Positions 1 through 8,505 are shown, counted from the stretch's first letter. The stretch is DNA of 64,000 nt from Capsulimonas corticalis (GCF_003574315.2 NZ_AP025739.1:3472001-3536000), one strand, 5' to 3'. Numbers and translations: made by a program. The notes: a model not told the origin generated them from the letters alone.

Positions 1-27
1 CGCCGGCTGTCCTGGGGATCTGAAGAT

Positions 28-52
28 GCGCCGTCTAAGAGAGACACGGCGC
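28..52 (-). terminator. hairpin after alpha/beta hydrolase gene
   Basis: GCGCCGT at 28-34 pairs with ACGGCGC at 46-52 just beyond the stop codon of the minus-strand hydrolase gene. There is no clear T tract, so this could be only a transcript-stabilising hairpin. Confidence 0.4.
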
Positions 53-54
53 TC

Positions 55-933
55 TCAGACGTAACGCTTGATGAAGTCCAGGGACGTTTGGGCGACTTCA
101 CGCCAGCCGCTGTCGACGGTCAGGGCGTGGCCCCGGCCGGGGATCTGAACGACCTCGGTGACGCCGGGGTTGTCTCGCTGGCGCTCGTACGACGCTTTTG
201 TGATCGCCCAGGGAACCGTATTGTCTTTCTCACCGGAGATGAGCAGCAGCGGTCCGCGATCCGAATTCTCGGTATCGACCTTCGCTTCCGTCCAGGGATC
301 GAGGTTGGCGGTGGCGGCCTGGAAGAGCGGCGCGCCCGCAGCCGGCACGGCGAAGGTCTTGTAGAGCTCCATGGCCTCCGTTTCGCTGACGGCGTTGGCG
401 AAGCCGAAACGGAACTGATCGTAGGTGAGCGGGATCGCGCGGTTACGATTGGCGGGATTGCCCAGGACCGGCCAGGCGGATTTCAGGGCCGAGAAGGGCA
501 GTGGGAGCACGCCGCGAAAGGGCGCCGCGTCGATGGCGACGGTCGCCGACGCCAGGCCGCGTCCGGCGAGGATCTGCGCGAGCAGGCCGCCAAATGAATG
601 GCCGACGATGGCGGGCTTTATGTCCAGCGCCCGAATAATCTCCGCAAAGTGATCGGCGACCTGGCCGACCGTCTTGTGCGCCATGACTTCCGGGTGCGCG
701 TTCGCCTCGGCGACGGTCTCGGGATCGTCCGGCCAGCCGGGCGTAAGCGCGGTGTATCCGGCCTCCTCGAACATCGCCGCCCAGCGGTCCCAGCTGCTCG
801 GCAGCAGCCAGAGGCCGTGGACGAATACGACCGGCGGGAGCGCCGTCGCATTCGCGCGTGCGACCTGCTGCATTTCATGCTCGGTGATTGTGACCGCCTC
901 AGTGTGAGGAGCCACAGATGTTTCCGTTGTCAT
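55..933 (-). CDS. alpha/beta hydrolase
   Basis: Predicted alpha/beta-hydrolase fold enzyme of 292 residues. The nucleophile elbow GHSFGG lies near residue 111, an oxyanion-side HG motif (VFVHGLW) near residue 39, a late Asp in the GEKDNTVPW region and the catalytic His in RGHALTVD near the C-terminus, so the triad looks complete. No signal peptide is seen, so it is probably cytoplasmic. The substrate cannot be told; close families include esterases and haloperoxidase-like hydrolases. The start is ATG, preceded by an AAGGAGAGG ribosome binding site about 9 bases upstream. A 20-bp palindrome lies about 125 bp upstream of the start and may be an operator. It appears to be a single-gene unit. Confidence 0.85.
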   Translation of the reverse strand: MTTETSVAPHTEAVTITEHEMQQVARANATALPPVVFVHGLWLLPSSWDRWAAMFEEAGYTALTPGWPDDPETVAEANAHPEVMAHKTVGQVADHFAEIIRALDIKPAIVGHSFGGLLAQILAGRGLASATVAIDAAPFRGVLPLPFSALKSAWPVLGNPANRNRAIPLTYDQFRFGFANAVSETEAMELYKTFAVPAAGAPLFQAATANLDPWTEAKVDTENSDRGPLLLISGEKDNTVPWAITKASYERQRDNPGVTEVVQIPGRGHALTVDSGWREVAQTSLDFIKRYV

Positions 934-1055
934 ATCGGATTTCCTCTCCTTGGGTCTTTTTGCCTAACTCTGGATGGAAGCGAAGCCCCGGTAAGGCGCA
1001 GCGCCGCTCCGGGATTCGTGGTCTTGTCTTCAAAGACAACACCATTATTGCAGGC

Positions 1056-1075
1056 GAACGTTGCTGATAACGTTC
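1056..1075. promoter_or_regulatory. 20-bp palindrome, possible operator of the hydrolase gene
   Basis: GAACGTT and AACGTTC form a perfect 7-bp inverted repeat around a 6-base spacer (1056-1062, 1063-1068, 1069-1075), upstream of the hydrolase start. Its size and symmetry resemble dimeric repressor sites such as TetR or LacI type. No cognate regulator is adjacent, so the role is inferred. Confidence 0.35.
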
Positions 1076-1140
1076 CCGAATGTCAGGGAAAAGCGTTCCG
1101 CGTTCATTTGTCGTGTGAAAGTTCGATGCGCCGAAGAAAT

Positions 1141-3294
1141 TTAGCGCCGCGCAGAGACCGGAGATATGGGAGAAACTGCGGTTTGCGGCGTCAGCACGAA
1201 GGCGTGGGTGACGCCGCCGACGAGACCTTTGCCGACGATTTGGCCGGCGTTGTTGACGCCGTCGGCGCACTGGAGCGTCCACTGCGGCGCGTTCGTCACG
1301 GCGCCGTTCAGGTCCACCACACGCCCGTCGGACCAGAGGACGGCGCGGGGCGGGGTGACGTCCGCGTTCACGCCGGACTGGCCGACGGCGACGCCCAGAT
1401 CGTTGACCGCGCGCGCTTCGCTGTTGTCGTGTCCGGGCAGCGTCCCCAGATCGATCGCCTGCCCGTTATCCCAGAAGCAGGCGTGGACCGTGCCGTCGTC
1501 GGTCGAAGAGTAGCCGACCGCCTGTCCGCGCTGATTGACCGCGCAGGCGAGGCTGTTGTCGCCGCCCAGCGTCCCCAAATCCTGCATCACGCCGTTCTGC
1601 CAGAGAAAAGCGTGCGTGGGGCGGGTAAATCCATGCGCCGTTCGCTCCAGGTAGGTGCGCGCGAGGTCCGCCTTGCCCACGACCTGGCCGCTGTCGTTCA
1701 CGCCGTACGCCATGCTGTGATCCCCGCCGAGCGTGCCGAGGATCTGCGTCTGACCGTTGGCGCAGAGAAACGCCTGCGTCATCAGGCCGCCCTGTGCGTC
1801 GTGCCCGCCCGCGCGGATACTGCCGACCACCCAGCCAAGATCGTTGACGCCGTGGGGCTCGTTATAGCGATATCGGGCGGGCAGCGCGGGCGACTTCTCC
1901 CCATCCTGCCAGAGCAGCGTGTGTGGGTAGTTGTCGTAATTGTAATAGGTGGCGGCGACGGCGCCCGCGTTGTTGATCGCGAGCGCCGCGCCGTAATGGT
2001 AGCGGCCAATCGCCCCGATCGGCGTCTCATGACCGTTGTCCCAGAGCAGCGCGCGCTCGTCGCGCGCTCCGGCGACCTGGCCTTTGTCATTGATCGCGAA
2101 ACGGATCGCCGCTGAGGTCCCCACCGGTCCCAGATCCTGCAGCACATAGCGCAATGGGAGCGCGGCGCTGTCGCGCTTGAATCGGGGGGCGGCTTGCGTG
2201 CGCGCCGTCACATGGATCGGCAGCGCGGCGCACATCCCCGCCCCGCAAAGCGCGGCCGCCGCCAGACGCACGGAGGCGCGGTTCGTGTCCCAGCCGGGGC
2301 GCGCGACGTGCAGCAGCCGGCGCTTCGCCGCATGGTAAGCCGGGCGGATCCCCAGCGCCGCGCTCGGCGCGGCGGCTCCGGCGGACATGACCTTGAGCAG
2401 CAGGCGTCCGTACTGCACGGCGTCCAGCTGAGTCGCCGCAATCGCGGCGGCGTCGCAGGCTTCCTCGCGGGCGGCGTCGTATTCGCGCGCCGCAAGCCAC
2501 AGAAGCGGGTGGAAGAAGAACAGCGCGCGCGCCAGCGTGGGGATGATCCCGAGCAGCAGGTCGCGGCGCTGTAAGTGCGCGATCTCATGCGCGAGCGCCA
2601 TCCGCCGCTCACTCTCGGACAGATTGCGCGTGAATCCCGCCGGCGCGATCAGCACGGGACGCCAGAGTCCGGCGACAAAGGGGGAGGGGCAGTCCGCCGA
2701 TTCGCGAACGGCAATCGCCGCGCGATATCCCATTTGCCGCGCCAGCGTCGACGCCTCGACCTGGGTTTGATCCGGCGCGATCGCAACGGCGCGCCGAAGC
2801 GCGCCGCGCACTCGCAGCCAGCCGCACATATTCCCAATGAGCATGGCCGTCGCGCCGAGCGCCCAGCCAGCGAACAGCGCTTGGGGAACCCAGGAAAATG
2901 GCGGGACATGCTTCGGCGCATGGCTGAGCGGGGCCGCCGGCGGGGCGGCGAAGGCGGTCACGGAATTGTTGGATTGGAGCGGCGGCGGCGAGTCGCCGCT
3001 TTGCGGGCGCAGCGGCTGAAAGAGCTTGGTGATCGGCGCGGCGGCCTTCGGCGCATGCGTCCCGCCGGGAAGCAGGGGCAAAGCGACGCCGCCGACGCAG
3101 CAAAGGCTGATGAGAAGCTTGGCGCTCGCCAGCCACCACAGCCAGCAGCGCGCCGAGGCGGGGATTCGCGGCGCAAACCGGCACAGCGCCCACACGACAA
3201 GGATCAGCGCGCCGCCCTGCACGGAGGCGCGCAGCATCGTGGCGGCCCAGACTTGCATCACCGGAGCGAAATGTGCGGTCCAGTCGCCTGCCAT
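1141..3294 (-). CDS. M56 (BlaR1-type) membrane metalloprotease with HAF-repeat ectodomain
   Basis: Predicted membrane-embedded sensor protease of 717 residues. The N-terminal third has several hydrophobic segments (about 18-40, 50-75, 138-160) and the zinc motif HEIAH at 236-240, followed by HPLLW and EYDAAREEACD near 262-281, the usual M56/BlaR1 arrangement. A further hydrophobic segment at about 343-360 leads to a C-terminal half of about 330 residues built from HAF-type repeats (units such as LGTLGGD...AxxVNxxGQxVG). BlaR1 proteins normally carry a penicillin-binding sensor there; here a repeat, probably propeller-like, domain replaces it. The gene lies 5 bases downstream of a BlaI-type repressor gene, so the pair is probably a signal-responsive protease/repressor module. 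The signal is unknown. Confidence 0.85.
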   Translation of the reverse strand: MAGDWTAHFAPVMQVWAATMLRASVQGGALILVVWALCRFAPRIPASARCWLWWLASAKLLISLCCVGGVALPLLPGGTHAPKAAAPITKLFQPLRPQSGDSPPPLQSNNSVTAFAAPPAAPLSHAPKHVPPFSWVPQALFAGWALGATAMLIGNMCGWLRVRGALRRAVAIAPDQTQVEASTLARQMGYRAAIAVRESADCPSPFVAGLWRPVLIAPAGFTRNLSESERRMALAHEIAHLQRRDLLLGIIPTLARALFFFHPLLWLAAREYDAAREEACDAAAIAATQLDAVQYGRLLLKVMSAGAAAPSAALGIRPAYHAAKRRLLHVARPGWDTNRASVRLAAAALCGAGMCAALPIHVTARTQAAPRFKRDSAALPLRYVLQDLGPVGTSAAIRFAINDKGQVAGARDERALLWDNGHETPIGAIGRYHYGAALAINNAGAVAATYYNYDNYPHTLLWQDGEKSPALPARYRYNEPHGVNDLGWVVGSIRAGGHDAQGGLMTQAFLCANGQTQILGTLGGDHSMAYGVNDSGQVVGKADLARTYLERTAHGFTRPTHAFLWQNGVMQDLGTLGGDNSLACAVNQRGQAVGYSSTDDGTVHACFWDNGQAIDLGTLPGHDNSEARAVNDLGVAVGQSGVNADVTPPRAVLWSDGRVVDLNGAVTNAPQWTLQCADGVNNAGQIVGKGLVGGVTHAFVLTPQTAVSPISPVSARR

Positions 3295-3299
3295 GGCGT

Positions 3300-3698
3300 T
3301 TATCCCTTTTTCGCCTGCATCGCGTCCAGCAGTTTTTGCAGATCGGCGACTTCTTCCTCGTTCAGATTTTGGTTCTCGGAGAGGTAAGCTACAAAGGGCG
3401 TCAGCGATCCGCCGAGCGTGCGGCTCACAAAGTCATGCACGAGGTTCTGCATCAAATCCTGTTTGCCTACGGCGGGAGCGTACTCAAACGATCCGCCGGA
3501 CTTGGTCCGGGTCAAAAAACCCTTTTTGCGCAGGCGCTCCATCACCGTCAGGATCGTCGTGCGCGCCAGCCCCAGCGGCTCCCCGAACTGCACCGCGACA
3601 TCGCGCACGGAGATCGGCGAGTGGTCCGTGATATAGCGGAGCACTTCCAGCTCCTGATCTCCCAGCATTGGCGGCTTCATCATAGCATCGTTATCCAT
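3300..3698 (-). CDS. BlaI/MecI/CopY-family transcriptional repressor
   Basis: Winged-helix repressor of 132 residues. The recognition segment SVRDVAVQFGEPLGLARTTILTVMERLRKKGFLTR is typical of BlaI/MecI, and the C-terminal half supplies the dimerisation and protease-sensitive region. I chose the ATG at 3698 because the protein then starts at the conserved domain, and because the promoter elements at 3717-3746 would lie inside the gene with any longer start. It precedes the M56 protease gene on the same strand, matching blaI-blaR1 or mecI-mecR1 style pairs. A perfect palindrome in its own promoter suggests autoregulation. Confidence 0.9.
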   Translation of the reverse strand: MDNDAMMKPPMLGDQELEVLRYITDHSPISVRDVAVQFGEPLGLARTTILTVMERLRKKGFLTRTKSGGSFEYAPAVGKQDLMQNLVHDFVSRTLGGSLTPFVAYLSENQNLNEEEVADLQKLLDAMQAKKG

Positions 3699-3716
3699 TT
3701 CTCGAACATCAACGCC

Positions 3717-3746
3717 ATTATATCGCAGGACTACGAGAGTAGTCAA
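3717..3746 (-). promoter_or_regulatory. promoter of the BlaI-type repressor/M56 operon
   Basis: On the minus strand TTGACT (3746-3741) and TATAAT (3722-3717) are separated by 18 bases, a near-consensus housekeeping promoter. The likely start is only about 10 bases upstream of the repressor ATG, so the leader is very short. Confidence 0.75.
3729..3744. promoter_or_regulatory. BlaI/MecI-type operator
   Basis: GACTAC-GAGA-GTAGTC is a perfect 6+4+6 palindrome. It contains the ACTAC/GTAGT half-sites characteristic of BlaI/MecI operators and overlaps the -35 box and spacer of the repressor gene promoter. Binding there would block RNA polymerase. Confidence 0.75.
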
Positions 3747-3819
3747 TGGGTTATTTTCTGCGATTTTCCGGGAAAGTACATTCCAGGATCGAACGCAATC
3801 GATGAAAGGAGAGAAGATT

Positions 3820-4080
3820 ATGTCCGAAAAGAGCACCGCAATCGATCGGCGTGAGGACGTCAACCCCGACGAGGGCGTACGCGAGTACGGCGACGTGGAG
3901 TTTGCCGACACCAAAAACCATAAGTATCCGATTGACACGGAAAAGCATATCCGGGCGGCCTGGAGTTATATCAACCACAAAGACAACGCATCGAAGTATG
4001 ATGCGGACGAGGTGGAGACGATCAAGCGGCGAATTAAGGCGGCGGCGAAGAAGAAGGATGTAGAGATCGAGTCAGAGTAG
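3820..4080 (+). CDS. small conserved protein, DUF6582-like
   Basis: Highly charged cytoplasmic protein of 86 residues. The central segment YPIDTEKHIRAAWSYINHKDNA followed by a basic helix matches the small DUF6582-type family also found as a domain in phage-related proteins; its function is not known to me. The ATG at 3820 is preferred because AAAGGAGAG ends 6 bases before it; another in-frame ATG at 3802 lies upstream of that ribosome binding site. The gene is transcribed divergently from the BlaI/M56 pair and shares the intergenic region that contains the BlaI operator, so it might be co-regulated, but that is not shown. Confidence 0.75.
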   Translation: MSEKSTAIDRREDVNPDEGVREYGDVEFADTKNHKYPIDTEKHIRAAWSYINHKDNASKYDADEVETIKRRIKAAAKKKDVEIESE

Positions 4081-4084
4081 GTCT

Positions 4085-4771
4085 CTACTCCAGCGTTTCC
4101 GAGAGCCGCGCGAACGAATATCCTTTTTTCTTCAGGCCGGCGATCACGGCGGGGAGGGCTTCGGCGGTGTGCCAGCCTCGGCCGTTGACGTGCATGATGA
4201 CGATGGAGCCGGGTTTGGTCCTGGCGAGGACCGTGCGGACGATATTGGGCGCGGTGACGTGCTTGTCGGGATCGCCGGTCACGACTTCCCAGGTGACGGA
4301 CTTCATGCCGAATCGGGCGGCTTCCTGGATCACGCTGGCGTCGTATTCGCCGTAAGGCGGACGGAACAGACGCGCCTGACGGCCGGTGAGATTTTGGTGG
4401 ACGGCCTGCGTTTTGCGCAGGTCGTCGTCCATCTGCGCCGTCGAGATCTTGGTCATATGCGGGTGCAGGTAAGAGTGGTCGCCGATTTCGAACAGGGGAT
4501 TGGCGGCGAGCATCCGAGCCTGCGCCGGGTGCGTCTCCATCCAGTGGCCGCCGAGGAACAGGGTCGCGGGCGTGTGGGTGCGCGTGAGAATATCGATGAT
4601 TTTGGCGTCGTAACCCGCCGGCTTGCGCGTTTCGCAGGCGTCGAACGAGAGCACGACCCACTTGTGCGTCCGCGCGCCGTGCGTGATGATTTGCGGCGAG
4701 ACCGAAGCCAATCGCGGCGCGGGCGGCGAAACCGTCATCAGCGTCGACGCCATGAGCAAACCAATAAACAA
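4085..4771 (-). CDS. polysaccharide deacetylase (NodB-like), exported
   Basis: Predicted NodB-homology carbohydrate esterase of 228 residues with an N-terminal hydrophobic signal segment (about 1-20). Metal and catalytic motifs are visible: LSFDACE (variant of TFDDG), GDHSYLHPHM (HxxxH) and RPPYGEYD. The family removes acetyl groups from N-acetylated glycans such as peptidoglycan or chitin. The DACE variant, where the usual DD pair is D-A, is also seen in some deacetylases, so activity is plausible but not certain. It is the last gene of a long minus-strand chain and is followed within 5 bases by the convergent DUF6582-like gene. Confidence 0.85.
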   Translation of the reverse strand: MFIGLLMASTLMTVSPPAPRLASVSPQIITHGARTHKWVVLSFDACETRKPAGYDAKIIDILTRTHTPATLFLGGHWMETHPAQARMLAANPLFEIGDHSYLHPHMTKISTAQMDDDLRKTQAVHQNLTGRQARLFRPPYGEYDASVIQEAARFGMKSVTWEVVTGDPDKHVTAPNIVRTVLARTKPGSIVIMHVNGRGWHTAEALPAVIAGLKKKGYSFARLSETLE

Positions 4772-4796
4772 ATTTTAATCCTTGTGAGTTCGTAGC

Positions 4797-5363
4797 CTAA
4801 GGCAATAAGCTCCAGTCGCGCCGGAGCAATGCGTAGAGCGCCAGATCGTGATAAGCGCCCTTCCAAAATCCGCGTTCGCGCAGCAGGCCCTCTTCCTGGA
4901 AGCCAAGCCGCGACAGCAGATTTCGCGACGCCGTGTTCTGAGGGACGACAAGCGCTTCGATACGATTGAGGTGGATTGTCTTAAATCCAAAGTCCAGCAT
5001 CGCCGTGAGCGCTTCGCGCATGAGGCCATGGCCCCAGTGCGCCGGATCGAGCTCATAGCCGATCTCGGCCTGGCGCGATTCGCTGTCCGCGTAACCATAT
5101 CCGCAGGAGCCGACGACGCGGTTTGTCTCGTTCAGAACGATCGCCCAGCGGATTCGAGTCCCTTCAGTATACGCCACGTTTCGGCGTTTCACCAGAGCCT
5201 GCGCTTCTTCGATTTTTGTCAGCGGCCCGATATTGTAAAAGCGCACGACTTCCGGCTGCGAGAGGATCTGCAAAATATCCTCCGCGTCCGACGGCTGCGT
5301 TTCGCGCAGCCGCAGGCGGGGCGTCTCGATCTCGGGAAACTCGGAAAATGTAAACATGGACAT
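4797..5363 (-). CDS. GNAT acetyltransferase, RimJ/RimL type
   Basis: GNAT-fold N-acetyltransferase of 188 residues. The N-terminal ETPRLRLRETQPSDAEDI is typical of the RimJ/RimL/SpeG group, and the acetyl-CoA region ELDPAHWGHGLMREALTAMLDFGF followed by NxASRNLLSRLGFQEEG is complete. The substrate may be a protein N-terminus or a small molecule. The ATG at 5363 is preferred over a GTG at 5378. The gene starts immediately downstream of the end of the cation antiporter gene (9-base separation in the same direction, or overlap if the GTG is used), so the two are probably cotranscribed. Confidence 0.85.
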   Translation of the reverse strand: MSMFTFSEFPEIETPRLRLRETQPSDAEDILQILSQPEVVRFYNIGPLTKIEEAQALVKRRNVAYTEGTRIRWAIVLNETNRVVGSCGYGYADSESRQAEIGYELDPAHWGHGLMREALTAMLDFGFKTIHLNRIEALVVPQNTASRNLLSRLGFQEEGLLRERGFWKGAYHDLALYALLRRDWSLLP

Positions 5364-5368
5364 AAGCG

Positions 5369-6442
5369 TTATCCCCACCAGAACGCGGCGGCGATGATCA
5401 CATAGAGGCCGATGAGCGCCGCGCCCTCCAGCCAGATCGATTCGCCGTCATAAACGACGACCGTGGTTACGATCGCCGCCAGCGCGAGGACGGCGATGAG
5501 CAGCGGCGTGAGAACCAGGGTGAGATGCGCGCCGCCTAAGAAGAAGCTGAGCAGCACCAGCACGGGAATGAGGCCCAGAGACACTTGCAGCGAGCTGTTG
5601 AGGATGACGCTGACGGCAAAGTCCATGCGGTTCTTGATCGCCAGTTGAATCCCGACCACGTTTTCCACGGCGTTGCCGGCGATCGCCACCAAGACAAGGC
5701 CGGTGAACGCTTCCGACAGATGCAGGATACGGATCGCCGGCTTGAGCGCCTCGACAAACCAATCGGAAACAAACGCCGCGCCGACGCCCGCCGCGAGCAG
5801 GGTGACGATGGAGAGCCACATCGGCCATGCGTCCGGCGTCTCTTCCGCGCAAGGTTCGCAATCCGCCGGCGTCAGCGGTCCGCCTTTGATGGAGACCGGA
5901 AGGCTGACCAGGAAGACGATCAGCAGGACGATGGCGGCGGCGATGCTCAGCGTGTCCGGATGGCGTCCGGCGGCGGTGTGCAGGGTGTGCGCCAGCGTTG
6001 GGATCATCAGCCCGGAGACCGCCAGCAGCATCAGCGATGCGATCATGCGCGGCTGCTGCTTCCCGAATTTCTGCGCGCCGTTTTTGAGACCGCCGGCGAG
6101 AAACGCCAGACCGAGCACAAGCAGCGAGTTCGCCAGGATCGATCCGATGAGCGCCGATTGCACCACCGTCACCAGTCCCTGGCGCAGGGCAAAGATACAG
6201 ATAAAGAGCTCCGGGAGGTTGCCGAGCGCGCTTTGCAGAACGCCCGTGGCCCCCGGGCCCAGCTTGCCGCCGAGCTGTTCCGTGGCCGAGCCGACCATGG
6301 ACGCCAGCATTGCCAGCGCCACGGCGGTGATCACGAAAAGCAGCACGGGGTTGGCGTGTACGGAGATCGCAATTCCCGAAGCAATGGTCGCCGCGACGGC
6401 GACGAGCGCAATCGTACGGTCGCGTGAGGAGATAGTGGTCAT
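5369..6442 (-). CDS. calcium/proton antiporter (CaCA family)
   Basis: Integral membrane antiporter of 357 residues with about 11 hydrophobic helices. The two alpha-repeat signatures of the CaCA superfamily are clear: GNLPELFICIFALRQG in the first half and GNAVENVVGIQLAIKNRMDFAVS in the second, each with the essential Glu. A short acidic loop rich in Cys/Glu (DCEPCAEETPD) lies between the halves. It probably exports Ca2+ in exchange for H+, as VCX1/ChaA/CaxA proteins do. The ATG at 6442 starts at the conserved region. It sits in a minus-strand chain 35 bases downstream of tsaD. Confidence 0.9.
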   Translation of the reverse strand: MTTISSRDRTIALVAVAATIASGIAISVHANPVLLFVITAVALAMLASMVGSATEQLGGKLGPGATGVLQSALGNLPELFICIFALRQGLVTVVQSALIGSILANSLLVLGLAFLAGGLKNGAQKFGKQQPRMIASLMLLAVSGLMIPTLAHTLHTAAGRHPDTLSIAAAIVLLIVFLVSLPVSIKGGPLTPADCEPCAEETPDAWPMWLSIVTLLAAGVGAAFVSDWFVEALKPAIRILHLSEAFTGLVLVAIAGNAVENVVGIQLAIKNRMDFAVSVILNSSLQVSLGLIPVLVLLSFFLGGAHLTLVLTPLLIAVLALAAIVTTVVVYDGESIWLEGAALIGLYVIIAAAFWWG

Positions 6443-6477
6443 CAAATAGAGCGCCCTTTGCCCCGACAGGGAGGATC

Positions 6478-7482
6478 TTAAGCCAGCCGCTCGGAGGAGA
6501 GTGTGTCGAGCTCCAGAGTGTCGCGGCGGCCGGCTAATAAGTGATAGTACCCAGCGCAGGTGATCATGGCGGCGTTGTCGGTGCAATAGACGGGCGGGGG
6601 CGCGGTCATGGGGAGGCCGGCGGCGTTGCAGGCGGCCTGCATCCGTTCGTTGAGACGGGAGTTAGCGGCGACGCCGCCGGCAAGCAGGACGCGGCGCGCG
6701 CCGTTCGCCGTCGCGGCCCGGATGGTCTTTTCGACGAGCACATCGACGATGGCTTCCTGGACGGACGCCGCCCAGTCCTGCGGCGCGACATCGGCATTGG
6801 CGGGATCGGCGACGGCGTTGGCGACGGCGGTTTTGAGGCCGCTGAAGGAGAAGTCGAAGGAATCCGCGCCGAGTCGCGCGCGCGGCAATTTGACGGCCTG
6901 GGTGTTTCCGTGCAGCTCGCGGGCCATCTTGTCGATCAGGACGCCGCCGGGATAGGGGACGCCGAGCAGGCGGGCGCTCTTATCGAACGCCTCGCCGGCG
7001 GCGTCGTCGCGCGTGCGTCCGATAATTTGATAGTCGCCGTGGCCGCGCACCAGAAAGATCTCGGTGTGGCCGCCGGACACGACGAGGCAGACGACCGGGA
7101 ATTCGATCCGGGGATCGACCAGCCAGTTGGCGTAGATATGGGCTTCGATATGATGCACCCCAACCAGCGGGATGCGCAGGGCGTAGGCGAGCGCCTTGGC
7201 CGCCGATACGCCCACGAGCAGCGCGCCGAGCAGTCCAGGGCGGTTCGCGACGGCGATGGCGTCGATGTCCTGGAACGCGGCGCCCGCGACGCTCAACCCT
7301 TCGGCGATGACGGCGTTCATCTGCTCCAGGTGCTGGCGTGAGGCGACTTCCGGCACGACGCCGCCGGTCTTGGCGTGCAGGTCCGCCTGCGAGGCGATGA
7401 TGCTGCTGCGCACGTCCGAGCCGTCGCGGACGACGGCGACCGACGTTTCGTCGCAGGAGGTTTCAATTCCGAGGATATTCAT
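6478..7482 (-). CDS. tsaD: tRNA N6-adenosine threonylcarbamoyltransferase TsaD
   Basis: TsaD (Kae1/Gcp) of 334 residues transfers the threonylcarbamoyl group from TC-AMP to A37 of ANN-decoding tRNAs. The N-terminal GIETSCDETSVAVV ATP-binding signature, the metal-binding HHIEAHIYANW motif, and the later CxVVSGGHTE and AGGVAANSRLNE segments are all present. The length is normal. The ATG at 7482 is the canonical start (MNILGIETS). It follows rimI on the same strand, a common bacterial pairing; tsaB and tsaE are not in this window. Confidence 0.97.
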   Translation of the reverse strand: MNILGIETSCDETSVAVVRDGSDVRSSIIASQADLHAKTGGVVPEVASRQHLEQMNAVIAEGLSVAGAAFQDIDAIAVANRPGLLGALLVGVSAAKALAYALRIPLVGVHHIEAHIYANWLVDPRIEFPVVCLVVSGGHTEIFLVRGHGDYQIIGRTRDDAAGEAFDKSARLLGVPYPGGVLIDKMARELHGNTQAVKLPRARLGADSFDFSFSGLKTAVANAVADPANADVAPQDWAASVQEAIVDVLVEKTIRAATANGARRVLLAGGVAANSRLNERMQAACNAAGLPMTAPPPVYCTDNAAMITCAGYYHLLAGRRDTLELDTLSSERLA

Positions 7483-7510
7483 GGTGTGTTCGCCGCCGCA
7501 TTCCCCCATC

Positions 7511-8053
7511 TCATCGATTGGCGATCTCCATGCAGCGTCGGATATGCTCGCGGTAAGCCGGGGTCGCCATGTCGTCGAGCCACATGATCACGGCGTTTTC
7601 TTGATTGTCGCTATAGTAGTTCTTACGCACGGAGACGTCTTTGAAGCCGTGCTTGACATAAAGGTTGTGCGCAATGACGTTGCGCTCGCGCACTTCCAGG
7701 GTGGCGCGCTCCGTGCCGCGATCGATCCCGTACTCCAGCAGGCTGAGCAGCAGGCGTTCGCCGATCCGTCGCCGCCGCGCCGATGGGTCCACGGCGATAT
7801 TCGTGAAGTGCGCCTCGTCCATGATGATCCACATGCCGCCGTATCCGACGAGGGTCCCATCGCGGTCCCTGGCGACCAGATAATGCGCGACGGTATTCCC
7901 AATTTCGGTGGCGTACGCGTTGTGGCTCCAAGGAAGCGCGTTGCTGCGGCGCTCCAGCCGGGCGACTTCGTCGATATCCGCCATGACCATGCGCGTGATG
8001 GCGATGGGTCCAAATCCCGTCGGCGCCTCATTCTCGTAAAGGATGTCGTTCAT
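7511..8053 (-). CDS. rimI: ribosomal protein S18-alanine N-acetyltransferase RimI
   Basis: GNAT acetyltransferase of 180 residues with the features of RimI: acceptor-region LPWSHNAY, IAVDPSARRRRIGERLLLSLLEYG as the CoA-binding loop, and EVRERNVIAHNLYVKHGFKDVSVRKNYYSDNQENAVIMW, the conserved RimI C-terminus. It acetylates the N-terminal Ala of bS18. The ATG at 8053 overlaps the last codons of moaE by 4 bases, and tsaD follows 28 bases later. The synteny rimI-tsaD supports the name. Confidence 0.9.
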   Translation of the reverse strand: MNDILYENEAPTGFGPIAITRMVMADIDEVARLERRSNALPWSHNAYATEIGNTVAHYLVARDRDGTLVGYGGMWIIMDEAHFTNIAVDPSARRRRIGERLLLSLLEYGIDRGTERATLEVRERNVIAHNLYVKHGFKDVSVRKNYYSDNQENAVIMWLDDMATPAYREHIRRCMEIANR

Positions 8054-8502
8054 GAATTGTGCGTGGAGGAAGAAGGCGAGGGGACGGTGTCCGATCCCTC
8101 GATCCACTGCGCGCCGCCGTCAAAATGTTCTTTTTTCCAGATCGGAACCGTCGTCTTTAAGCTGTCCATCAGCCAGCGGCACGCCTCAAACGCCTCCGCT
8201 CGATGAGCCGACGCGACCGCGATCGTGATGCTGCGCTCTCCGACCGCGACCTTGCCCAATCGATGCGCGATGGCGCACGTCACGCCCCAGCGCTCACCGG
8301 CTTCCTCGGCAATCGCGCGCAGCTGCTTCTCCGCCAGAGGCCGGTAAGCCTCATATTCCAAATGCGTCACCCTGCGGCCCCGCGTGCTTCCGCGCACCGT
8401 GCCGGAAAACGTCACCAGCGCGCCCCGCTCCGGATCCTGAAGCCGCGCGCCCAGTTCGCCCACATCCTGCAATGGATCGTCGGAAAGAAAAACAATCGCC
8501 AT
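8050..8502 (-). CDS. moaE: molybdopterin synthase catalytic subunit MoaE
   Basis: Large subunit of molybdopterin synthase, 150 residues, which inserts two sulfurs from MoaD thiocarboxylate into cPMP. Conserved elements include GALVTFSGTVRG, LEYEAYRPLAEKQL, AIAHRLGKVAVGE and VPIWKKEHFDGGAQWIEG with the active-site lysines. It lies 3 bases after moaD and overlaps rimI by 4 bases, so the three are translationally linked. No other molybdenum cofactor genes occur in the window. Confidence 0.95.
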   Translation of the reverse strand: MAIVFLSDDPLQDVGELGARLQDPERGALVTFSGTVRGSTRGRRVTHLEYEAYRPLAEKQLRAIAEEAGERWGVTCAIAHRLGKVAVGERSITIAVASAHRAEAFEACRWLMDSLKTTVPIWKKEHFDGGAQWIEGSDTVPSPSSSTHNS

Positions 8503-8505
8503 GCG

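Noticed and set aside
598-2115. Long plus-strand open frame opposite the hydrolase and M56 genes
   Set aside because: Both minus-strand genes have clear families; this frame is Arg/Gly-rich shadow sequence caused by high GC codon use.
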